Shown here piece after piece: positions 1 through 6,435 of a stretch of DNA of 13,775 bases. The translations under genes were made by a program, and so were the position numbers. The DNA is taken from positions 1 through 13,775 of the forward strand of contig JAHDBK010000042.1 of the NCBI GenBank assembly GCA_020630455.1, given 5' to 3'. The first letter of the stretch is position 1; each line of letters opens with the position of its first letter. Origin of the DNA: Saprospiraceae bacterium. GTDB lineage: Bacteria > Bacteroidota > Bacteroidia > Chitinophagales > Saprospiraceae. The notes beneath the pieces were generated by a model. The model was not told where the DNA came from. It saw nothing but the letters and a program-made list of their open reading frames with translations, and made no database searches.

Positions 1-26
1 AATTATAAAAAAAATTCTTTATTATT

Positions 27-1013
27 ATGAAAAATATTTACTATTTATTAATCCTTTCATTTGTACTCCTTAATACCAATTGCAATAAGGCTTATTATTC
101 TAACTTAGAAGAAGTTATTCCCGCCAAACACGTTATTCCTACTCATATCAAAACAATTACTTTATTGGATAGGTCAAAAGAAAAAAGTGTAGGTATTAGC
201 ATTGAAAATACGCTCGAAACTGGTCAAATTACAGATAATGAGGGAAGGGTGTTTTTAAAACAAATCCAATCTAAAATCCCTGCTACTACTCATTTGAGTC
301 CTAAATCTTTTAAACATTCTTTTGATGGTGGAGTCGCTGACATTCTAAATAAAGAAGATATTAATAATTATGCTGAGAATAGAGATGCATTATTGTGTTT
401 AGAACAGTTATTTTATAAGGAAACTTTTACTTATGTGAATAAGCAAAAACATCAATTAGATGAAAATGGTAACGATTACTATTTAGATGTCGTGGAATGT
501 ACTCAAGAAAATCAAATGCAAATCCATTTAAGATTATATGATACCAAGTCTGGTGCAATCCTTTTGGAAACACCTTACATAGAAGAAGCTTCATTAATAG
601 CTGAAGGATTAACAAAAGAGGGCGTAACTGCTAAAATGGACAGTATGCAAGTCAATAGAAAACCCGAATTATCCAAAATTATTGAAAAGAAAGTAAAAAG
701 CGAATTTGCCCCTAAAGAGATTCGCTCGAATTGGTTGTATTACACCAAAGGAGAAGAAATAATAAAAAGGTCTGCTATGAATATAAGGCATGGAAACTTT
801 GAAAAAGTCATCAGCTTACTTCAGCCTAAAATTTCTACTTTGAGTTCTAAGAAAAAGACTAGACAAAAAGCAGTACACAACCTCGCTGTTTCATTATACC
901 TAACTGGACAAACAGAGGCTGCTTTGGAAGCCATAAGAAAAGAGTTATCTCAAAATGGAAATCATGCTTCTTTAATTGATTTACAGAAAAAAATTGTACA
1001 GTATTCTAAATAA
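27..1013 (+). CDS. Probable lipoprotein, DUF6340-like, unknown function
   Basis: A 328-residue protein of unknown function. Residues 1-18 form a short lysine-led hydrophobic signal sequence ending in LLNTNC, so Cys19 is a plausible lipidation site; the -3 to -1 residues (N, T, N) are a poor lipobox, so this is not certain. The mature start has the pattern PA-x3-IP-x2-IK-x-I-x2-L-x-RS (about residues 32-50), which I associate from memory with the Bacteroidota DUF6340 lipoproteins. From about residue 236 to the end (W-x-Y-Y followed by two helical blocks, including NLAVSLYLTGQTEAALEAI) it looks like one or two TPR-like helical hairpins, suggesting a protein-binding role at the cell envelope. 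The ATG at 27 directly follows an AATTCTTTATTATT sequence shared with the palindromes at 1059 and 1863. Only 26 bases lie upstream in the window, so no promoter can be judged. The gene is convergent with the DinB-like gene and outside the ribosomal operon. Confidence 0.75.
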   Translation: MKNIYYLLILSFVLLNTNCNKAYYSNLEEVIPAKHVIPTHIKTITLLDRSKEKSVGISIENTLETGQITDNEGRVFLKQIQSKIPATTHLSPKSFKHSFDGGVADILNKEDINNYAENRDALLCLEQLFYKETFTYVNKQKHQLDENGNDYYLDVVECTQENQMQIHLRLYDTKSGAILLETPYIEEASLIAEGLTKEGVTAKMDSMQVNRKPELSKIIEKKVKSEFAPKEIRSNWLYYTKGEEIIKRSAMNIRHGNFEKVISLLQPKISTLSSKKKTRQKAVHNLAVSLYLTGQTEAALEAIRKELSQNGNHASLIDLQKKIVQYSK

Positions 1014-1024
1014 TCGTTAGTTTA

Positions 1025-1052
1025 TTAGATATTAGACAATAGACTTTAGGCA
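1025..1052. repeat. Degenerate 7-bp tandem repeat, four units
   Basis: Reading in register from 1025 gives TTAGATA, TTAGACA, ATAGACT and TTAGGCA: four heptamers of consensus TTAGAYN just after the lipoprotein stop codon. The same heptamer recurs in the same orientation at 1610-1651, on the other side of the DinB-like gene. No coding role is apparent. Confidence 0.6.
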
Positions 1053-1058
1053 AGCAAC

Positions 1059-1078
1059 AATAAAGAGAATTCTTTATT
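1059..1078. repeat. Palindrome with AATAAAGA/TCTTTATT core
   Basis: AATAAAGA (1059-1066) and TCTTTATT (1071-1078) form a perfect 8-bp stem around GAAT. The core is shared with the longer palindrome at 1863-1898 and, as a half-site, with the bases before the lipoprotein ATG. It lies between two convergent genes and could help stop transcription from either side, but neither strand has a strong T-run after the stem. Confidence 0.5.
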
Positions 1079-1091
1079 AATAATAGTTTAG

Positions 1092-1109
1092 AGAATGCTT
1101 TTTCATTCT
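1092..1109. terminator. Weak bidirectional terminator-like hairpin
   Basis: AGAATG (1092-1097) pairs with CATTCT (1104-1109) across a CTTTTT loop, in the 112-bp gap between convergent stop codons. The stem is only 6 bp (7 with a G-T pair) and no T-run of four or more follows on either strand, so it is a candidate by position rather than a clear intrinsic terminator. Confidence 0.35.
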
Positions 1110-1125
1110 TAAAACCAATTCAAAT

Positions 1126-1605
1126 CTAAGCTTTATTCCTTATCATCTTTTTAATAATGGCTATTTGTCCAAGGTGATAATGAGTATGCTCTATCATACC
1201 GTGAATATTCCTAAAATAATTGCCATATTTTTCGTCTGTAAAATTCTGAAAAAATTGCTCATCGGACATTTTTTCAATATGTTCTATTAATTGGTTGGAT
1301 TTATCCCAAATATCGGAAAGCATTTGCTCCCATTGTTCTCGAGAGGTGATGGGTTCGAGGTCAAAACTGTATTTATCATGAGCATTTAAGGGATTACCCT
1401 TGAACACTTCTAATTGTGCATTGACATAATATGCAATATGAAAAGTCAGCACAGCTATTGAATTTAAATCTTGTAGCTTAGTAGTTGCTTCTTCCCAACT
1501 GACATCTGACAATTGGTCTTTCATATTAGAAAAGGTCCAATTTCCACCAAAATATACCTGTTTAAGGTGTAAGGCAGATTGTTTTGACAATGTTGTATCA
1601 GACAT
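1126..1605 (-). CDS. DinB/YfiT-like metal-binding four-helix protein
   Basis: A 159-residue protein, normal for the DinB/YfiT-like superfamily of four-helix bundles. These usually bind a divalent metal with three histidines; some are thiol-dependent transferases, many are uncharacterised. Visible ligand candidates are His56 in LTFHIAYY and the pair His140 and His144 in HTHYHLGQI, matching the family's single His in helix 2 and the HxxxH pair followed by GQI in the last helix. The region around residues 90-125 (EQWEQMLSDIWDKSNQLIEHI, then MSDEQFF) also fits family members in which a helical hairpin links the bundle. No signal peptide or membrane segment, so it should be cytoplasmic. It is a single gene convergent with the lipoprotein and separated from rpoC by a strong terminator. 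The upstream region on its strand contains 7-bp repeats and the 104-bp tandem repeat, so its promoter is within or beyond them. The substrate cannot be inferred. Confidence 0.85.
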   Translation of the reverse strand: MSDTTLSKQSALHLKQVYFGGNWTFSNMKDQLSDVSWEEATTKLQDLNSIAVLTFHIAYYVNAQLEVFKGNPLNAHDKYSFDLEPITSREQWEQMLSDIWDKSNQLIEHIEKMSDEQFFQNFTDEKYGNYFRNIHGMIEHTHYHLGQIAIIKKMIRNKA

Positions 1606-1609
1606 ATAG

Positions 1610-1651
1610 TTAGATTTTAGATTTTAGACAATAGAAATTAGACGTTAGACT
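1610..1651. repeat. Degenerate 7-bp tandem repeat, six units
   Basis: In register from 1610 the bases read TTAGATT, TTAGATT, TTAGACA, ATAGAAA, TTAGACG and TTAGACT: six consecutive heptamers of consensus TTAGAYN. They begin four bases before the DinB-like ATG on that gene's upstream side and run directly into the 104-bp tandem repeat. The 12-mer TTAGACAATAGA is shared exactly with the array at 1025-1052. Confidence 0.65.
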
Positions 1652-1754
1652 TATACGCATCCGTATCGGATAATTCATTACAACTTTACCACAATTGACT
1701 ATACTTCAAATCTTTACAGAAGAGCTAAAGTGTATTTTTCAATGTGGATTAGTA
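1651..1754. repeat. 104-bp tandem repeat, copy 1
   Basis: First of two head-to-tail copies; it starts TTATACGCATCCG and ends GGATTAGTA. It contains the short inverted repeats ATCCG-TAT-CGGAT (1659-1671) and CTTTA-N9-TAAAG (1712-1730). Both lie in blocks identical between the copies: the first 24 bases, and a 26-base block starting at CTTTACAG. The eight differences fall mainly between them. Confidence 0.9.
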
Positions 1755-1858
1755 TTATACGCATCCGTATCGGATAATACATTACCACTTTTTCACAATT
1801 GACTATATTTCAAACCTTTACAGAAGAGCTAAAGTGTATTTATCAATATGGATTAGTA
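1755..1858. repeat. 104-bp tandem repeat, copy 2
   Basis: Second copy, 96 of 104 positions identical to copy 1 with no gaps. A third copy begins with only five bases (TTATA, 1859-1863) before the sequence changes into the 36-bp palindrome, so the array may once have extended further or ended there by design. No terminal inverted repeats or target duplications mark it as an insertion element. Confidence 0.9.
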
Positions 1859-1862
1859 TTAT

Positions 1863-1898
1863 ATTTAAATAATAAAGAAAATTCTTTATTATTTAAAT
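1863..1898. repeat. 36-bp near-perfect palindrome
   Basis: Two 17-bp arms (1863-1879 and 1882-1898), fully complementary, separated only by AA. The core AATAAAGAAAATTCTTTATT matches the palindrome at 1059-1078 except at one base. It directly abuts the end of the tandem repeat. As RNA on either strand it would form a long AU-rich hairpin; as DNA it could extrude a cruciform or bind a dimeric protein. There is no T-run that would make it an obvious intrinsic terminator. Confidence 0.8.
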
Positions 1899-1971
1899 TG
1901 GTATATGTTTGATAATTTTTACCTTCTAACTTACTATAAATATTATTTTGAAAGTCATAAAACTATAATAA

Positions 1972-2007
1972 AAAACAGTCATTTCAATATATTGAAATGA
2001 CTGTTTT
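1972..2007 (-). terminator. Intrinsic terminator after rpoC
   Basis: A perfect 36-bp palindrome centred on 1989/1990 (arms contain ACAGTCATTTCAATA and its complement), 30 bases after the rpoC stop codon. In minus-strand RNA the stem runs into TTTTTTATT, the expected U-tract. The plus strand also has TTTTATTT after it, so it may work both ways. It is the only strong intrinsic terminator I see in the minus-strand gene cluster. Confidence 0.9.
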
Positions 2008-2037
2008 ATTTATAAACTATGATATTAAATATTAATA

Positions 2038-5000
2038 TTAATCAAACATAATATCACTTACGCTATCTCTACGGAAGGATTCTCTATCATACTCGTCTTT
2101 GTGAGTAACGAGAAGATTTTTGAATCGGCGGCTTCCTGTTCCTGCTGGTATTAATTTACCTACGATTACATTTTCTTTCAAACCTAATAAGTGATCTTCT
2201 TTAGCAGCGATTGCAGCTGTACTCAAGACCTTAGTAGTTTCTTGGAAAGAAGCAGCAGAAATCCAACTCTTCGTACCTAAAGATGCTTTGGTAATACCTT
2301 GTAATAAAGGAGAAGAGGTTGCTGTTCTAGCATCTCTAAAAGAAACTGGTTTTTTATCATTACGTTTTAGGTAAGAATTTTCTTCTCTTAATTGACGTAA
2401 AGAAACGATTTGTCCTTTTTTCAATTTAGTAGAATCCTTAGAATCAGTAATTACTTTTTTATCAAAAATCCAATCATTTTCTATTAAGAAATCAAATTTA
2501 TCAGCAGCTTCACCTTCTAAGAATCGAGTATCTCCTGCATCTTCAATTTGAACTCTTTGCATCATTTGACGTACAATAACTTCTAAGTGTTTATTGTTAA
2601 TAGGAATACCTTGAGAACGATATACTTCTTGAACACCATTTACTAAGTATTGTTGAACAGCAAAAGGACCTTTAATTTTCAAAATATCTCTAGGAGAAAT
2701 TTGTCCATCAGATAAACGCATTCCCGCACGTACGAAGTCACCTTCTTGAACTAAGATATGTCTAGAAAGACCTACCATATATTTGCGTTTTTGCGAACCA
2801 TCTCTAGAAACAACGATAACCTCTCTGTTACCACGTTTGATTTTACCGAAACTTACGATACCATCAATTTCAGATACAATAGCAGGATTAGAAGGGTTAC
2901 GTGCTTCGAATAATTCTGTAACACGAGGAAGACCACCTGTAATATCCTGTACTTGGCTTAATTTTCTAGGAATTTTTACAATTTTATCACCACTTCCAAT
3001 ACTATCTCCGTCGTTAGCAACTAAAATCGCTCCTACTGGTAAGTTATAAGATTTCAGTACATCTCCACTTGAAGACAATACATTTACAGTAGGAATTCTA
3101 CGTTTTCTTCTTCTTGATTCTACAATAACAATTTCTTGGTGACCTGTTGTGCTATCTTGTTCTACACGACAAGTTTCACCTTCAATCACATTTTCAAATT
3201 GTACGATTCCTGAAAATTCAGAAACAATCAAGTTATTAAATGGATCCCAATCACAAATCTTATCTCCTTTTTTCAATACTTGACCTTCTGGGTTAACGAA
3301 TAAATTAGCACCATAAGGAATATAGTTTGAAGTATATAATTTACCAGATTTAGCATCTGCAATTCTATATTCAGCAGAACGAGAAAGGACTACTACGGTT
3401 TCATTACCTTCATTATCAGTAGTAGTAGTCGTTCTTAGACCATCAAAAGAAATCTTACCATCAAATTTAGATAATAATTCATTATCAATTTTACTAGTCA
3501 TCGCCGTACCACCTGTATGGAATGTACGTAAAGTCAACTGAGTACCTGGCTCACCGATTGATTGAGCGGCTATAATACCGACTGCATCTCCTGCTTCACC
3601 AATTCTACCCGTTGCTAAGTTCTTACCATAACACTTCGAGCAAGTACCTCTCTTCGTTTCGCAAGTTAATACAGAACGAATATATACTGTTTCTATACCT
3701 ATTTCTTCGATATATTCAGCATTATTTTCATCGATATATTCTCCTGCTTCAAGGATAAGTTCTTCAGTAACAGGGTGCATAATATCTTCAAGAGTATATC
3801 TTCCAGCGATTCTAGAAGCTAATGTTTCAATTACTTGTTCATTGTCTTTTAACGCAGATGTTTCTAATCCTCTGAGCGTATCACAATCCTCCTCCATGAT
3901 AACTACATCTTGAGATACATCCACTAAACGACGGGTCAAATAACCTGCATCGGCTGTTTTCAAAGCGGTATCTGCAAGACCTTTACGAGCACCGTGAGTA
4001 GAAAGGAAGTATTCCAATACGGATAAACCATCTACGAAATTTGATAAGATTGGGTTTTCAATAATAGCTCCTCCAGTATCACCTGATTTACGAGGTTTAG
4101 CCATCAAGCCCCTCAATCCACAAAGCTGTTTAATTTGTTGTTTAGAACCACGGGCGCCAGAATCTAACATCATATACACTGAGTTAAATCCTTGTTTATG
4201 AGCAGCCATTTCCTTCATCAAAGTTGTAGTTACTCTAGTATCTGCTGCTGTCCAAATATCAATAATTTTATTATATCTTTCATTATTAGTAATGAAACCC
4301 ATATTATAATTATCCCAAACTTCATCTACTTCTTCTTGAGCTTGGTCTAGGGCAGTTTGTTTGATAGAAGGGTCAATTAAGTCTCCTAAGTTGAATGATA
4401 AACCACCTTTATAAGCCCAATAAAATCCTAAATCTTTTATTTTATCAAGGAAATTAGCGGTTGTAGGAGTATCTGTTCTTCTCAGAATATTACCAATTAC
4501 TTTACGCAATTGTTTTTTACCTAAAGTATCATTTACAAAAGGAACTCCTTCTGGTACTGCTTGATTGAAAAGAACTCTACCAATAGTCGTTTCTACGACT
4601 TTATTGACTAATTCTTTTTCTTCATTTTCAACCTTTACACGTACTTTTACGGCTGCATTCAAGTCAGCTCTTCCTTCATTATAAGCGATAATTGCTTCTT
4701 CTGGCCCATAGAAAGTGCATCCTTCACCTTTTACGACTAATTCTTTAGTAGAACGACGTTCTTTGGTAATATAATACAAGCCTAATACCATATCCTGAGA
4801 AGGTAATGTAATAGGAGAACCATTTTGAGGATTCAACATATTATGTGAAGCCAACATCAATACTTGTGCTTCTAGTATAGCAGCATGTCCTAAAGGTACG
4901 TGTACCGCCATTTGGTCACCATCGAAATCGGCGTTGAATGCACCACAAACTAAAGGATGTAATTGAATCGCTTTTCCTTCTATTAATACTGGTTGAAATG

Positions 5001-6351
5001 CTTGAATAGAAAGTCTATGTAATGTAGGAGCACGGTTTAATAAAACAGGATGCCCTTTCATTATATTTTCTAAGATTTCCCAAATAACAGGGTCTTTTCT
5101 ATCTACTAATTTTTTAGCAGATTTAACGGTCTTTACGATTCCTCTTTCTATTAGTTTTCTAATAACGAAAGGCTTGAATAACTCTGATGCCATTCCTTTA
5201 GGAAGACCACATTCGTGTAATTTTAAAGTAGGACCTACCACAATTACAGAACGACCAGAATAATCGACACGTTTTCCTAATAGATTTTGACGGAAACGAC
5301 CTTGCTTTCCTTTAAGAACATCACTTAAAGATTTTAAAGAACGTCCACCTTCTGCTTTTACAGCATTTGACTTACGTGAGTTATCAAATAGAGAGTCTAC
5401 AGACTCTTGAAGCATACGCTTTTCATTACGGAGGATTACTTCAGGAGCTTTGATTTCTAATAATCTTTTCAAACGATTATTACGTATAATTACTCTACGA
5501 TATAAATCATTCAAATCTGAACTCGCGAATCTACCACCATCCAAAGGAACTAAAGGTCTTAATTCTGGTGGAACAACTGGTAAATACTGAATGGTCATCC
5601 ATTCAGGTCTATTTTCTACTCTAGACAAACCATCTCTAAATGCTTCAACAACTCTTAATCTCTTTAAAGCCTCAGACTTTCTTTGTTGAGAAGTCTCATT
5701 TGCAGCTTGATCTCTTAAAGCATAAGATAAATCGTCTAATTGTAATCTTTCTAATAAATCTCTAACTGCTTCAGCTCCCATTTTAGCAATAAACTTATTA
5801 GGGTCGCTGTCATCTAATGTTTGATTTTCTTTAGGAAGATTTTCTAAAATTTCAAGGTATTCTTCTTCCGTCAATAAATCCATATGGCTGCATTGCTTTT
5901 CTGCAACACCTGCTTGGATAACGACATATCTTTCATAATAGATAATCGTCTCTAATTTTTTGGACGAAAGTCCTAATAAATAACCAATTTTATTAGGTAA
6001 TGATTTAAAATACCAAATATGAACAACAGGAACGACTAATTTAATGTGTCCCATACGTTCACGACGTACTTTTTTCTCTGTAACTTCGACTCCACATCTA
6101 TCACAAACGATTCCTTTATAACGGATACGCTTATATTTTCCACAATAACATTCATAGTCTTTTACAGGACCAAAAATTCTTTCACAGAATAGTCCATCAC
6201 GTTCAGGTTTATATGAACGATAATTAATAGTTTCAGGCTTTAGAACTTCACCATAAGAGCGTTCTAATATCTGATCAGGAGATGCCAAACCAATGGTAAT
6301 ACTATCAAAGTTTGAATCTACTCTATTATTTTGAATTTTTTTAAATGCCAT
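2038..6351 (-). CDS. rpoC: DNA-directed RNA polymerase subunit beta' (RpoC)
   Basis: Full-length 1437-residue beta' subunit, which with beta forms the catalytic cleft of RNA polymerase. Visible in order: the N-terminal zinc site with Cys68, Cys70, Cys83 and Cys86 (CYCGKYKRIRYKGIVCDRC); rudder and clamp regions with LLGKRVDYSGRSVIVVGP; the absolutely conserved NADFDGDQMAVH, whose Asp475, Asp477 and Asp479 hold the catalytic magnesium; bridge helix and trigger loop region around residues 770-808 (STHGARKGLADTALKTADAG); the second zinc site with Cys823, Cys897, Cys904 and Cys907; and the conserved AAQSIGEPGTQLTLRTFH segment. The length fits Bacteroidota. The start MAFKKIQNN fits the family and has no Shine-Dalgarno sequence upstream, only AT-rich bases. 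It is last in the cluster, 84 nt after rpoB; that gap is almost pure A and T with a 7-bp TTAATAT/ATATTAA stem and no terminator. Nothing is missing or unusual in the coding sequence. Confidence 0.99.
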   Translation of the reverse strand: MAFKKIQNNRVDSNFDSITIGLASPDQILERSYGEVLKPETINYRSYKPERDGLFCERIFGPVKDYECYCGKYKRIRYKGIVCDRCGVEVTEKKVRRERMGHIKLVVPVVHIWYFKSLPNKIGYLLGLSSKKLETIIYYERYVVIQAGVAEKQCSHMDLLTEEEYLEILENLPKENQTLDDSDPNKFIAKMGAEAVRDLLERLQLDDLSYALRDQAANETSQQRKSEALKRLRVVEAFRDGLSRVENRPEWMTIQYLPVVPPELRPLVPLDGGRFASSDLNDLYRRVIIRNNRLKRLLEIKAPEVILRNEKRMLQESVDSLFDNSRKSNAVKAEGGRSLKSLSDVLKGKQGRFRQNLLGKRVDYSGRSVIVVGPTLKLHECGLPKGMASELFKPFVIRKLIERGIVKTVKSAKKLVDRKDPVIWEILENIMKGHPVLLNRAPTLHRLSIQAFQPVLIEGKAIQLHPLVCGAFNADFDGDQMAVHVPLGHAAILEAQVLMLASHNMLNPQNGSPITLPSQDMVLGLYYITKERRSTKELVVKGEGCTFYGPEEAIIAYNEGRADLNAAVKVRVKVENEEKELVNKVVETTIGRVLFNQAVPEGVPFVNDTLGKKQLRKVIGNILRRTDTPTTANFLDKIKDLGFYWAYKGGLSFNLGDLIDPSIKQTALDQAQEEVDEVWDNYNMGFITNNERYNKIIDIWTAADTRVTTTLMKEMAAHKQGFNSVYMMLDSGARGSKQQIKQLCGLRGLMAKPRKSGDTGGAIIENPILSNFVDGLSVLEYFLSTHGARKGLADTALKTADAGYLTRRLVDVSQDVVIMEEDCDTLRGLETSALKDNEQVIETLASRIAGRYTLEDIMHPVTEELILEAGEYIDENNAEYIEEIGIETVYIRSVLTCETKRGTCSKCYGKNLATGRIGEAGDAVGIIAAQSIGEPGTQLTLRTFHTGGTAMTSKIDNELLSKFDGKISFDGLRTTTTTDNEGNETVVVLSRSAEYRIADAKSGKLYTSNYIPYGANLFVNPEGQVLKKGDKICDWDPFNNLIVSEFSGIVQFENVIEGETCRVEQDSTTGHQEIVIVESRRRKRRIPTVNVLSSSGDVLKSYNLPVGAILVANDGDSIGSGDKIVKIPRKLSQVQDITGGLPRVTELFEARNPSNPAIVSEIDGIVSFGKIKRGNREVIVVSRDGSQKRKYMVGLSRHILVQEGDFVRAGMRLSDGQISPRDILKIKGPFAVQQYLVNGVQEVYRSQGIPINNKHLEVIVRQMMQRVQIEDAGDTRFLEGEAADKFDFLIENDWIFDKKVITDSKDSTKLKKGQIVSLRQLREENSYLKRNDKKPVSFRDARTATSSPLLQGITKASLGTKSWISAASFQETTKVLSTAAIAAKEDHLLGLKENVIVGKLIPAGTGSRRFKNLLVTHKDEYDRESFRRDSVSDIMFD

Positions 6352-6435
6352 AATATATTTTATTAATTATCTATTTTAAATTAGAATATTAATATTAATT
6401 GAATAATATTAACAAAAAATAAAAAAATATTGTTA

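Larger units (their letters stand above)
1606..2037. other. 432-bp structured non-coding gap
   Basis: No credible gene lies in this stretch. It holds, in order, six 7-bp repeats (1610-1651), two 104-bp tandem repeats (1651-1858), a 36-bp palindrome (1863-1898), about 70 bases of AT-rich sequence with nothing I can name, and the rpoC terminator (1972-2007). The repeat unit length of 104 is not a multiple of three, which argues against a repeated coding segment. The promoter for the DinB-like gene must lie here, but I could not find a convincing TTTG/TAnnTTTG or TTGACA/TATAAT pair. Confidence 0.8.

Noticed and set aside
427..615. 62-codon minus-strand frame inside the lipoprotein gene
   Set aside because: Antisense shadow with no recognisable motif and no independent start context.
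1651..1858. CRISPR array or insertion sequence
   Set aside because: Only two contiguous copies with no spacers, no cas genes, no transposase and no terminal inverted repeats or target duplication.
1899..1971. Possible promoter (TTGATA and TATAAA) after the palindrome
   Set aside because: The spacing is 20 nt, too long for a standard promoter, and the Bacteroidota TAnnTTTG element is not matched.
2783..3049. 88-codon plus-strand frame opposite rpoC
   Set aside because: Shadow of the conserved beta' C-terminal region, with no start signal or homology seen.
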